The notes under the pieces are model-generated. The model was not told the origin of the DNA. It did no database searches and saw only the letters and a program-made list of their open reading frames with translations. A DNA stretch of 64,000 nucleotides from Fusobacterium necrophorum subsp. necrophorum (GTDB lineage: Bacteria; Fusobacteriota; Fusobacteriia; Fusobacteriales; Fusobacteriaceae): contig NZ_CP034842.1 in assembly GCF_004006635.1 (NCBI RefSeq), positions 620,001-684,000 on the forward strand, written 5' to 3'. A program made the translations under genes and the position numbers. Shown one piece after another: positions 36,881 through 44,999 of this stretch; the first letter of the stretch is position 1, and each line of letters opens with the position of its first letter.

Positions 36881-37684
36881 TTATTTAGCTTCTATCCAAA
36901 GAACAGCATCTTGGGACAAAGCTCTGTTGTTTTTAAATTTTTCTCCACCAGCATTTAAAGCAACGATACCCCAGTAACCTGTATGGACTGGTGTAAAGGA
37001 AAAATAACCATTGATATCTGTGTAAAGTGTCATAGTGAGTTTTTTGTTTTCTTTTAGAGTATTAGAAAATTGTAAATTTTCAATGTCTGCATTTAGATAT
37101 TCAATGACAACTTTAATATCGGAAACAGGCTTTCCCTCTCCATTAACAACCTGTCCTTTAAACACATTATCTTTCCAAGTGATAGGATTGGAAAGAGGGA
37201 TAATTTCCGGATAAGCTTCAATAATCCTATTTTTCCAATCTGTCTCTTCTCCACCCTTATTCGTAATCACTTTTGTTATTTGTTGTATATGAGTCCCTTC
37301 TCTTTCTTCAAAATAAGGAGAAGGGATCAGAACAAATACCCAATCACCATCGTCATTTGCCCCAAAGTTAAATTTATATCCAGAACCTTGATTTCCTTTT
37401 CTACCAAATTTAATAGGAGAGAGAACGGAAGTTAAATGATTCTTATTTCCTCTATGCACAACAAAAAAGTCCTCCACAGCTTGAAAGTCATTTGTATCAT
37501 CTTTTCCCATATCCATGTTTTTAGATTTTTCTCCATTTGCAATATGTTCTGTAAAAAACATTTGAAATGAAACTGTTGACTTCCCGCTTATATCTAAATC
37601 AGGTGTATAAATGATTTGAAAATGTGACAATGTAGGTATAGATATACAAACGAAAAGACATAATAATAAAAACTTTTTAAACAT
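36881..37684 (-). CDS. DUF4198-type periplasmic protein
   Basis: The protein has 267 residues with a signal peptide (FKKFLLLCLFVCISIPTLS). The mature N-terminus HFQIIYTPDLDISG and the central FKGQVVNGEGKPVSDIKVVIEY plus GYFSFTPVHTGYWGI match the DUF4198 layout: an N-terminal beta-domain and a C-terminal CNA-B-like domain. Members of this group often accompany nickel or cobalt transporters, but here no transporter is beside it. ATG 37684 with AGGGAGG upstream is chosen; longer in-frame upstream starts have no signal peptide logic. Convergent with the autotransporter. Confidence 0.78.
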   Translation of the reverse strand: MFKKFLLLCLFVCISIPTLSHFQIIYTPDLDISGKSTVSFQMFFTEHIANGEKSKNMDMGKDDTNDFQAVEDFFVVHRGNKNHLTSVLSPIKFGRKGNQGSGYKFNFGANDDGDWVFVLIPSPYFEEREGTHIQQITKVITNKGGEETDWKNRIIEAYPEIIPLSNPITWKDNVFKGQVVNGEGKPVSDIKVVIEYLNADIENLQFSNTLKENKKLTMTLYTDINGYFSFTPVHTGYWGIVALNAGGEKFKNNRALSQDAVLWIEAK

Positions 37685-37859
37685 AAAATTCCTCCCTAAT
37701 AAGATTATTTCCTCTCCTGAGCATTCGCAAGACTGCAAATCCATTTTAAATACTTTTCTTTCCAAGTTTCTTCTCATTCTATAATGTTGTTTTTCTTTCG
37801 TAATTTTCTTCAAGCAGATAAATATGAGATAAAAATAGTTCATTTTCTTAAAATTATAG

Positions 37860-38234
37860 CATAATTTATGAAAGAATAATCATAAAATATAGAATTTTTT
37901 TAGAGATAAAAATATATTAAGGAAAAGTATTTTTTTTATGAGCACAAGGATACTTTTAGAAAATAAAAAAACGATTTCTCCTCGAAGAGAAAAAAGAATA
38001 CTAAGAATAAGAATGAAAAGGGAGAGAATAAAAAATGAATTTTATAAGTAACGAATTTGAGGGAAAAAATCATCACGATTTTATGAATACAAAAATTTTT
38101 ATTTGAAAAATAGTTTTATTTTATATATAATTAAAACCAAGTGCGAAATTCGAACGTAAAAAATTGAAAACAAATAGAATCGTTTGAAAAAATTTATGAA
38201 TATTGTAAAAATAGAAAGGAATTGAAGAAAAATT
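37860..38234. other. AT-rich gap with no supported gene
   Basis: About 375 bases upstream of the DUF4198 gene. A TATAAT on minus (37858-37853) may serve that gene. Two short ORFs, 38 codons from 37938 and 23 codons from 38035, are seen on +. The second has GGGAGAG upstream but stops after NTKIFI. Neither is convincing; they may be scraps of the decayed gene that follows. Confidence 0.5.
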
Positions 38235-38653
38235 ATGAAAAAAGTTAAATTTACACCTGTTCATGCTTTAGAAAAGTTTTGTTGGAAGGCAAGGAGTATT
38301 TTGGATTAGAAATTGGATCAACTGGAAATTGAGCCTTTGAGTACTACTCAAACAGAAAAATCGAGGAAATAGATGACAAAGGAGCAGGAAAGAAATACAT
38401 ACAATTTAAATAAGAAAAATGGAGAGATGTATTATAAAGTATCGTAAGAACATGAAATAAAAACAGAAAGAAGAATATATGGGAAATAAGAGATGCTATT
38501 ACTGAAACTGAAAAGGAGATTGTGACAGAAGGAATAGAAGTTATGAAAACTGTTGCAAGAGCTATGTGGAAAGAAATAAAATCAGTTATTAGTGGGGTCT
38601 GTGAATTTGGAAAATCAATTGTTTCTGGATTGACTGATTTGTTTGGCTTTTGA
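38235..38653 (+). pseudogene. Decayed gene upstream of the AAA+/FGE gene
   Basis: ATG 38235 opens MKKVKFTPVHALEKF and then stops. A shift of one frame gives LEGKEYFGLEIGSTGN, stop, AFEYYSNRKIEEID...GKKYIQFK, stop at 38411. The same frame carries on through further stops to a clean last segment IWEIRDAITETEKEIVTEG...ISGVCEFGKSIVSG ending TGA 38651-38653. The long stretches of sensible residues across one frame with at least four stops and one frameshift show a real gene that has lost function. I recognise no family; the tail is amphipathic and helical. Confidence 0.6.
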
Positions 38654-38675
38654 AAAGAAAAAGGAGGATATCAAA

Positions 38676-40982
38676 ATGGAAAATCAAATAACAAAATATA
38701 TTAGAGCAAAAAGACCGATCCTTTGGATTACAAGCAGTGATTACAAAGAAGTGGATACCTTGATCACAGAAGCTACAAAAGAATATGAAAATAGGGCTAT
38801 CTATGAATATCGAGCTTTAGGAGCCGTGAATTTTAATACAAAAGAAAATAGCGATTCTATTAAGCAATTATATCAAATGTTGGATATTTTATACTCGGAA
38901 GGAATGAAAAAAGATATTTTTCTTCTCATTAAAAGTGCAGATGAGGAAGTAAAAAAAGCTGAAAATTTAGCCTATATCAAAAAGATAGCAGAACTTCGTT
39001 GTGCTAAGCCAGATTACCATTTCACAACGATTATTGTAAGTGAAAGAACAGAAGTACCAAAAGAGATTGAAAAATTTACCAGTGTGCTAGAAATTCCGAC
39101 TATGAGAAAGGAAGAAATTGAAAACTATATTCAGGAATTCTCAAAAATCAATCAAGTAAAGGTGAACAAAGAGGATTTGGGAGAAATTGCAATTTCCTTA
39201 AAGGGATTGACCAAATTGGAAATTGATCATGTATTAAATATGATGATAGAAAATAAGAAAAATATCTCTATTTCTGATCGAAACATTATTATTAAAGAAA
39301 AGGGGCAAATCATTAAAAAATCCGCTGTTTTAGAGATTATTGATTTTAAAGAGAAAATGGATGATATTGGAGGCTTGGAAGGATTAAAAGAGTGGTTAGA
39401 CGTAAAAGCACAGGTATTTCGAAGACTGGATGAGGCTCAAAAATTTGGAGTGGACATTCCAAAGGGAGTTTTATTGGTGGGAATGCCGGGATGTGGAAAG
39501 AGCTTGGCAGCAAAGGCGAGTGCGAGAAAATTTAATGTTCCCCTTTTGCGATTGGATATTGGAAGACTCTTGGGGAAATATGTAAGAGAGTCGGAACATA
39601 ACATGAGAGTTGCATTAAAGACAGCGGAATCCATCAGTCCTTGTATTTTATGGATAGACGAAATTGAGAAGGCTTTTATGGGAATTGACCGGAGAAATGG
39701 AGCAAGTGATATTACCAAGCGACTATTTGGACAATTTTTGACATGGTTACAGGAAAAAGAAAACACAGTGTTTGTAGTTGCTACGGCAAATGATATTACC
39801 ATGTTTCCACCGGAATTTTTACGAAAAGGGCGATTTGATGAAATATTTTTTGTCGATTTTCCAAATCAAGAAGAACGAGAACGAATTTTTGAAATTCATT
39901 TGGAAAAAAGGGGACAATCGATAGACGAAATTGATATAGAAAAACTAGCAAAGGAAACAGAAGGGTATTGTGGAGCAGATATTGAGGAAATTGTAAAATT
40001 TGCAGTGGAGCGCTTATTTATAGCAAAGGCAAAAGAAGGGAGGGAAGAAAATATTTTAAATACGCAAGATCTATTAGATGCAAAGAAGAATATTGACTCT
40101 CTTTCCAATATCATGAAAGATAAAATTACCATCCTAAAACAAGGATATGAGAAATTTAAGATTAAAAGTGCTACGGCAAAATTATTGGCTACGACGAGAA
40201 TGAGACAGAAAATAATAAGAAAAGGAACTGTTTCCAAAAATAAGGATATGGTATTTGTACAGGGAGGAAAATATAAAGCAAGTTTCTTTGAAGAAGAAAG
40301 AGAAGTATTTGATATGGAAGTTTGCAAATATCAAACAACACAGGATATGTGGGTAGCAGTGATGGGAACGAATCCAAGCCATTTTAAAGGAGGAAGATTG
40401 CCAGTAGAAAAGGTAAGTTGGAGAATGGCATTAGAGTATTGTAATGCTCTTAGTGAAAAAGAAGGCTATCAACCGGTGTACGATTTAGAAGGAGAGGGAG
40501 TTAAAATTTGGCAATTGGGGGAAAGCAAAAGTGTATATCCAAATTTAGCAGATTTTAAAAAAACAGAGGGATATCGACTTCCTACAGAATTAGAATGGGA
40601 ATGGTTCGCCGGAGGAGGAGAAATAGCTATTCAAGATGGAAGTTTCGATACCAAATATGCTGGAAGCAATAATATTGCTGAAGTGGCTTGGTATAAGGAC
40701 AATAGTTACAGCAGAACGCATGATGTAGGAACCAAAAAACCGAATGAATTAGGGCTCTATGATTGTAGTGGAAATGTTTGGGAATGGTGTTATGACACTG
40801 CAATATCAGGATATATATCAGAAGAAAGAGCTTATATCTATGATGAAAGTGAGAAAAATCGACGTTTGCGTGGGGGTTCATGGTACTCCTACGACTGTGA
40901 TTACAGTATCTCCAGTCGTGATTATCGTGGATTTTCCGATACTTACAACTATATTGGCTTCCGTGTGGTAAGAACTGTGTAA
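38676..40982 (+). CDS. Ycf46-like AAA+ ATPase fused to FGE-sulfatase/C-type-lectin-like domain, with DGR-like variable tail
   Basis: The protein has 768 residues. Residues 1 to about 230 are a degenerate N-terminal ATPase-like region (RPILWITSSDYKEVDTL), as in Ycf46-type proteins. The AAA+ module has Walker A GMPGCGKSLAAK (about 267-277), Walker B CILWIDEIEKAF (about 323-334), and RKGRFDEIFFVDFP arginine-finger region. From about residue 523 an FGE/SUMF-type domain follows: MVFVQGGKY, TTQDMWVAVMGTNPSHF, PVEKVSWRMALEYCN, GYRLPTELEWEWFA, GNVWEWC, RLRGGSW and IGFRVVRT. In residues 737-759, 22 of 23 codons end in C or T, with Tyr/Ser/Asp in excess, as in a DGR variable region. ATG 38676 has AAGGAGG upstream. 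Confidence 0.85.
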   Translation: MENQITKYIRAKRPILWITSSDYKEVDTLITEATKEYENRAIYEYRALGAVNFNTKENSDSIKQLYQMLDILYSEGMKKDIFLLIKSADEEVKKAENLAYIKKIAELRCAKPDYHFTTIIVSERTEVPKEIEKFTSVLEIPTMRKEEIENYIQEFSKINQVKVNKEDLGEIAISLKGLTKLEIDHVLNMMIENKKNISISDRNIIIKEKGQIIKKSAVLEIIDFKEKMDDIGGLEGLKEWLDVKAQVFRRLDEAQKFGVDIPKGVLLVGMPGCGKSLAAKASARKFNVPLLRLDIGRLLGKYVRESEHNMRVALKTAESISPCILWIDEIEKAFMGIDRRNGASDITKRLFGQFLTWLQEKENTVFVVATANDITMFPPEFLRKGRFDEIFFVDFPNQEERERIFEIHLEKRGQSIDEIDIEKLAKETEGYCGADIEEIVKFAVERLFIAKAKEGREENILNTQDLLDAKKNIDSLSNIMKDKITILKQGYEKFKIKSATAKLLATTRMRQKIIRKGTVSKNKDMVFVQGGKYKASFFEEEREVFDMEVCKYQTTQDMWVAVMGTNPSHFKGGRLPVEKVSWRMALEYCNALSEKEGYQPVYDLEGEGVKIWQLGESKSVYPNLADFKKTEGYRLPTELEWEWFAGGGEIAIQDGSFDTKYAGSNNIAEVAWYKDNSYSRTHDVGTKKPNELGLYDCSGNVWEWCYDTAISGYISEERAYIYDESEKNRRLRGGSWYSYDCDYSISSRDYRGFSDTYNYIGFRVVRTV
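40866..40982 (+). other. Candidate DGR variable region (VR) at the 3' end of the AAA+/FGE gene
   Basis: After the conserved GGSW codons, the 23 codons 40884-40952 all end in a pyrimidine except one GGA. They encode residues such as Y, S, D, C, I, R, F, T and N, all reachable from AAC/AAT by changing the A bases. The tail ATT-GGC-TTC-CGT-GTG-GTA codes for IGFRVV, the usual invariant end of such domains. Codons TAC, TCC, GAC and CGT are otherwise uncommon in this AT-rich gene. No template repeat or reverse transcriptase is visible here. Confidence 0.55.
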
Positions 40983-41023
40983 TTTTTTGGTGTTGATGAG
41001 GAAAGTATTTTTTGAAAAAAATG

Positions 41024-41098
41024 GAGACAATGAAATTTTCCCATTAAAATAAAATGTAATTGCAAAACTCAATTGAAAGGAAAGGATTTCATTGTCTC
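41024..41098. repeat. 13-bp inverted repeat, 49-base loop, downstream of the AAA+/FGE gene
   Basis: GAGACAATGAAAT (41024-41036) and its exact complement ATTTCATTGTCTC (41086-41098). It lies between the convergent AAA+/FGE and metQ genes. It has no T tract, so it is not a standard terminator. Confidence 0.6.
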
Positions 41099-41131
41099 AT
41101 TCAAAAACACAGTTTGATAAAGAAGTCTTTT

Positions 41132-41908
41132 TTAGAAAGCAGCGACAACGCCACCTTTGTATTGTTTGTTGATGAATTCTTTTACTTTCGGGTCATGTAG
41201 AGCTTTTAACAATTTTTGAATATCCGGATTTTTTTCCTTTCCTGTTTTTACTGCTATAATATTTGCATAAGGAGATTCTTCTCCCTCCAATAACAAGGCA
41301 TCTTTGCTTGGATTTAATCCGGATTCCAAAGCATAGTTTCCGTTGATAAGAGCGGCATCTACATCGGATAAAACTCTTGGTAATTGTGCAGCTTCCACTG
41401 CTTTGAATGTGAAGTTATTTGGATTTTTTACCACATCAAATTCGGTAGCATACAAATTTTTGGGGTCTTTCAATACCAATAATTTTTTATTGTGTAGTAA
41501 AATTAAAGCTCTTCCCCCATTGGATGGGTCATTTGGAATGGCAATAGAGGCTCCTTTTTTTAATTCTTTTAAAGATTTTATCTTTTTAGAATATAGTCCG
41601 ATCGGTTCTACATGCACTTTTCCCGCAGCAGATAATTTTAATTTTCGTTCTCCCGCAAATTTTTGTAAATAAGGAACATGCTGGAAGAAATTGGCATCCA
41701 GTTCTCCGTCGGATAGAGCTAAGTTTGGCGTGACGTAGTCGGTGAATTCCACGATTTTTAAATCCACTCCCTGTTTTTGTAAATCCGCCTTTACAAAGTT
41801 CAACAGTTCCGCGTGAGGAACCGGACTTGCTCCCACTTTCAGAGTTCCTGCCAAAGCTAGAGATGATAAGACAATAAAACTTCCGATAGTAATTAATTTT
41901 TTTAACAT
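41132..41908 (-). CDS. metQ: Methionine ABC transporter substrate-binding protein
   Basis: The protein has 258 residues. The signal peptide (LITIGSFIVLSSLALAG) has no lipobox cysteine, unlike most MetQ/NlpA lipoproteins, so it may be soluble in the periplasm. Mature family motifs are TLKVGASPVPHAELL, LDANFFQHVPYL, IAIPNDPSNGGRAL and the late AALINGNYA. It binds D/L-methionine. Third gene of metN-metI-metQ under the SAM riboswitch, 43 bases after metI. Confidence 0.92.
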   Translation of the reverse strand: MLKKLITIGSFIVLSSLALAGTLKVGASPVPHAELLNFVKADLQKQGVDLKIVEFTDYVTPNLALSDGELDANFFQHVPYLQKFAGERKLKLSAAGKVHVEPIGLYSKKIKSLKELKKGASIAIPNDPSNGGRALILLHNKKLLVLKDPKNLYATEFDVVKNPNNFTFKAVEAAQLPRVLSDVDAALINGNYALESGLNPSKDALLLEGEESPYANIIAVKTGKEKNPDIQKLLKALHDPKVKEFINKQYKGGVVAAF

Positions 41909-41951
41909 AATATTACCTCCCTATATTTTTTATTTTATAAAATTCGTATTT

Positions 41952-42608
41952 CTATACCTGTCCTAATTTTTTCTTTCTCCAATGGATGAGGAAATTTCCA
42001 ATCCCTTGTGTGAGTTGTACAAGGAGTAAAAGAATGATAATGGCATAACACATAATATCCACTTGAAATCGTTGATAGCCGTAACGAATGGCTAAATCTC
42101 CAAGTCCTCCCGCTCCAATGGCTCCCGCCATAGAAGAATATCCAATCAAGCTGATAATGGTAATGGTAATTCCGTTGATAAGGGAAGAGGCAGCTTCCGG
42201 AATCATGACTTGATAGATAATCGTCCAATTCGAAGCTCCCATACTCTCACTGGCTTCTATTAAACCGGAGTCGACTTCCAACAGAGCAGCTTCTGCCATT
42301 CTTGCCACAAAGGGAGCCGTCCCAATCGCCAGAGGAACAATGGCAGCTGTGGAGCCGATTGTCGTTCCTGTAATCACTCTTGAAAGAGGAAAGAGGACTA
42401 TCATTAAGATGATAAAAGGAAAGGAACGCAAGACATTGATCACGGTTTCCAATATTTGATGGCATTTCGGATGCGTCCACAAGCTGTTTTCTCTTGTCAT
42501 GACCAATAAAATTCCAAAGGGAAATCCTAGGATAAGAGCAAATGCTGTTGAGAAAAACACCATATATAGAGTTTCTAAAGTGGAAGTCCATAACATATTA
42601 AAGACCAT
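41952..42608 (-). CDS. metI: Methionine ABC transporter permease
   Basis: The protein has 218 residues with five to six helices. It carries the MetI pattern ([28 protein letters not shown], and the EAA-like loop [22 protein letters not shown]). It overlaps the end of metN by 11 bases and has GGAGGTG upstream of ATG 42608. Confidence 0.93.
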   Translation of the reverse strand: MVFNMLWTSTLETLYMVFFSTAFALILGFPFGILLVMTRENSLWTHPKCHQILETVINVLRSFPFIILMIVLFPLSRVITGTTIGSTAAIVPLAIGTAPFVARMAEAALLEVDSGLIEASESMGASNWTIIYQVMIPEAASSLINGITITIISLIGYSSMAGAIGAGGLGDLAIRYGYQRFQVDIMCYAIIILLLLVQLTQGIGNFLIHWRKKKLGQV

Positions 42609-43599
42609 GATAAATCACCTCCACTTTCACATCTGCTTCCTGAAAGGAGGAGATCGCTTTTTGCTGTGCTTCCAAATCTCCGGAAAGTTCTACATATAAA
42701 TGTCCTACATTCATGGTAGACAGTGTGTCAATTTTTCCGGAAACGATACTGATATCAATGGCACAGTTTCGAATGACTGTGGAAATCACAGGTTCTTCGG
42801 AAATACTTCCCAAGAAATTTAGCTTGAGTAACATATGTCCTTTTCTGCGGTTAAAATTTTGTTCTTTTTTTTCCGGAACGTAGGAAATCAGTTCTTTGGT
42901 AATCTCTGATTTCGGCTCTGAAAAAATATGATGAATTCCTCCCTGTTCCACAATGCTGCCATTTGACATGACGGCGACTTTGTTGCAAATTTCTCGTACC
43001 ACTTCCATTTGATGAGTAATCATGACAACGGTTAAAGAGAATTTTTTTTGAATGTCTCGTAATAAATCTAAAATAGATTTTGTCGTTTTCGGGTCCAGAG
43101 CGGAGGTGGCTTCATCGGAAAGCAAAATATCAGGTTTATTTGCCAGGGCTCTGGCAATGGCAACTCTTTGTTTTTGTCCTCCGGACAGCTGACTGGGATA
43201 ATAGTCGGCTTTGTCTGTCAATTCCACGAGCTCCAGAAGTTCTTTTACCCTTTCTTGAATTTCAGCTTGCTTCCACTTTGCAATTTCCAAAGAAAAAGCT
43301 ACATTTTCCGCAACGGTTCGCGAGGATAACAAGTTGAAATGTTGGAAAATCATTCCTATTTTTTTTCGTTTTTCCAGTAATTCTTGTTTGGAAAGGGAAT
43401 GAATCGGACTTCCCTCTATCCAAATTTCTCCGGAGCTGGCTTCTTCCAGTCGATTTAACATACGAATCAAGGAAGATTTCCCTGCTCCGCTAAGACCGAT
43501 GATTCCAAAAATATCTCCTTTTTGAATGTCTAAATTGATATCTTTTACAGCATGGAAGCCATTGTTATAAATCTTATTGACATGTTTTAGTTGTATCAT
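42598..43599 (-). CDS. metN: Methionine ABC transporter ATP-binding protein with NIL domain
   Basis: The protein has 333 residues. Walker [10 protein letters not shown], signature [15 protein letters not shown], Walker [14 protein letters not shown] and the switch His in ITHQ are intact. The C-terminal ~80 residues form the NIL regulatory domain that senses methionine (trans-inhibition). ATG 43599 is preferred to an upstream in-frame ATG at 43653 because the latter lies in the riboswitch expression platform. AAAGGA precedes the start. Confidence 0.95.
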   Translation of the reverse strand: MIQLKHVNKIYNNGFHAVKDINLDIQKGDIFGIIGLSGAGKSSLIRMLNRLEEASSGEIWIEGSPIHSLSKQELLEKRKKIGMIFQHFNLLSSRTVAENVAFSLEIAKWKQAEIQERVKELLELVELTDKADYYPSQLSGGQKQRVAIARALANKPDILLSDEATSALDPKTTKSILDLLRDIQKKFSLTVVMITHQMEVVREICNKVAVMSNGSIVEQGGIHHIFSEPKSEITKELISYVPEKKEQNFNRRKGHMLLKLNFLGSISEEPVISTVIRNCAIDISIVSGKIDTLSTMNVGHLYVELSGDLEAQQKAISSFQEADVKVEVIYHGL

Positions 43600-43639
43600 A
43601 TAGATAGTCCTTTCTAAAATAATGGTGTATTGAATGTAT

Positions 43640-43671
43640 AAAAAAATCTCCATGTAGAGATATGGAGATTT
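43640..43671 (-). terminator. Riboswitch expression-platform terminator
   Basis: On minus: AAATCTCCAT (43671-43662), loop of eight, ATGGAGATTT (43653-43644), then a T run. Arm sequences are partly complementary to the 3' part of the SAM aptamer (GATGGAGATAA), as expected for a switch that chooses between terminator and anti-terminator. Confidence 0.9.
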
Positions 43672-43687
43672 GAAGTCTTATAGGATT

Positions 43688-43776
43688 TTATCTCCATCTG
43701 TCTGGAATTAGCACCACACTCTCAAGTAGGTTGCTGAAACATCATCGGGCCAGTCCCTCCGTTTCTCTGGATGGTA
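43688..43776 (-). promoter_or_regulatory. SAM-I (S-box) riboswitch aptamer
   Basis: On minus the classical S-box core is present in order: CCATCCAGAGAAACGGAGGG, ACTGGCCCGATGA, the TCAGCAACC segment, GTGGTGCTAATTCCA and the closing GATGGAGATAA that pairs with the first strand. High SAM should favour the aptamer and the downstream terminator, switching off metNIQ when methionine is plentiful. Confidence 0.96.
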
Positions 43777-43795
43777 TTTGATTTTAATTTTTGAT

Positions 43796-43824
43796 AGTAT
43801 ACTTGATTTCTTTTTTTTTGTCAA
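43796..43824 (-). promoter_or_regulatory. Promoter of the SAM riboswitch-metNIQ operon
   Basis: On minus: TTGACA (43824-43819), 17-base spacer, TATACT (43801-43796), about 20 bases before the aptamer. Confidence 0.88.
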
Positions 43825-43834
43825 TAAAAAATTT

Positions 43835-44296
43835 TTAGATAATTTTCCAAGTATCGATATTTTTATCCACAATAGGTAAAATTTCACTGATAGCTTCTAT
43901 GCTGGTGAAACGAACGGAAATACAATTTTCTTCCTCGGTCAAAATGCCATAGACAATTCCACGTTGAAAATCTAAAAGAGTTGTATAGCCCTCTTCCGAG
44001 AAAAACATGGTCAGATTTTGTTTGGCAGCATCCTGTATTGTCTGATAAAAAAAGGATTTTGCTTGCATGGGAGTATTAAAATGAGCCAACATGATAGTAT
44101 ATCCCTGAAAACCGTTCTCGATAGTAACGGCATCGTAGGGAGTCTTTTGTCTTCGAACATGACTGGTTGGGAAGTTTTTTTGAATTTTACGAATGTCGTA
44201 ATATTTTTTGACTTCTGTTTCGGAAGAAAATGCAATTACTTTCGAAGAAAGAAGCAAAAAAAGGAAAAAAAGAAATTTCATTTTTTTTATCATCAA
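43835..44296 (-). CDS. Exported protein of unknown function
   Basis: The protein has 153 residues with a signal peptide (KKMKFLFFLFLLLSSKVIAFS). The mature part holds NFPTSHVRRQKTPYDAVTIENGFQGY, a stretch of mixed charged and aromatic residues, with no motif I know. It is minus-strand and lies just upstream of the met promoter, with GAGGGG before the ATG. Divergent from rplS, sharing the intergenic region. Confidence 0.7.
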   Translation of the reverse strand: MMIKKMKFLFFLFLLLSSKVIAFSSETEVKKYYDIRKIQKNFPTSHVRRQKTPYDAVTIENGFQGYTIMLAHFNTPMQAKSFFYQTIQDAAKQNLTMFFSEEGYTTLLDFQRGIVYGILTEEENCISVRFTSIEAISEILPIVDKNIDTWKII

Positions 44297-44363
44297 TGCC
44301 CCTCGTTTCTAATATTTTGTTTCATTATATCAAATTTTTCAGGAAAAAGGAAGTATATTTTCA

Positions 44364-44392
44364 TTGACAGTATGTTAGAAATGTGTTAAAAT
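44364..44392 (+). promoter_or_regulatory. Promoter for rplS
   Basis: TTGACA at 44364-44369, 17-base spacer, TAAAAT at 44387-44392. The transcript leader is about 65 bases. Confidence 0.75.
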
Positions 44393-44466
44393 TACAAAGT
44401 ATAAAAACTGATATTCCGCTTTTTTCTAAGAGAATAGAGGAAATGAATATCAATGAGGAGGAAGAA

Positions 44467-44817
44467 ATGAAAGAAAAATTGATTCAATTAGTGGAAAAGG
44501 ACTATTTGAGAACAGACATCCCTCACTTCAAGGCAGGGGATACTATCGGAGTTTACTACAAAGTAAAAGAAGGAAATAAGGAAAGAGTTCAATTGTTTGA
44601 AGGCGTTGTTATCCGAGTGAACGGCGGAGGAATTGCCAAGACTTTCACAGTAAGAAAGGTAAGTTCCGGAATCGGAGTGGAAAGAATTATTCCGATAAAC
44701 TCTCCAATGATTGATCGAATTGAAGTTCTTAAAATCGGAAGAGTTCGAAGATCTAAACTTTACTATCTTCGAGGACTGTCTGCTAAAAAAGCAAGAATTA
44801 AAGAAATTATTAAATAA
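44467..44817 (+). CDS. rplS: 50S ribosomal protein L19
   Basis: The protein has 116 residues, a standard length. The family features are [46 protein letters not shown], and the C-terminal [17 protein letters not shown] 44467 has GAGGAGG upstream; earlier in-frame ATGs lie too close to the promoter. It stands alone with its own promoter and terminator, separated from the usual rpsP-rimM-trmD group. Confidence 0.97.
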   Translation: MKEKLIQLVEKDYLRTDIPHFKAGDTIGVYYKVKEGNKERVQLFEGVVIRVNGGGIAKTFTVRKVSSGIGVERIIPINSPMIDRIEVLKIGRVRRSKLYYLRGLSAKKARIKEIIK

Positions 44818-44831
44818 GTTTTTTCGAAAGG

Positions 44832-44861
44832 AAAGAGTCTTTTTATAAGGCTCTTTTTTTA
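44832..44861 (+). terminator. Intrinsic terminator after rplS
   Basis: AAAGAGTCT (44832-44840) pairs with AGGCTCTTT (44848-44856) with one G-U pair, followed by a T run. Confidence 0.85.
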
Positions 44862-44970
44862 TTCTTTAGGAAATTATAAATGGAAAGAAGGAGTAAAATG
44901 TTTAAAAAAAAAATGTAGAGTTGAAGAAGGAAAAAGATGAAAAAAAAAAGAAAAAATATTTTTTTGCACG

Positions 44971-44999
44971 CGAAAAAACCTAATGAAATATTAGGTTTT
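44971..44999 (-). terminator. Terminator overlapping the IS91 transposase stop
   Basis: On minus: AAAACCTAAT (44999-44990), loop of five, ATTAGGTTTT (44984-44975) then further T. The transposase stop TAA lies within the 5' arm. It probably marks the transposase 3' end of the element. Confidence 0.75.

Noticed and set aside
37938..38106. Two short ORFs (38 and 23 codons)
   Set aside because: Biased composition (mostly Lys/Arg in one) and no homologous look; only the second has a modest SD.
40983..41131. DGR template repeat or reverse transcriptase close to the variable tail
   Set aside because: No near-copy of the tail and no reverse-transcriptase motif is visible in this gap or anywhere else in the window.
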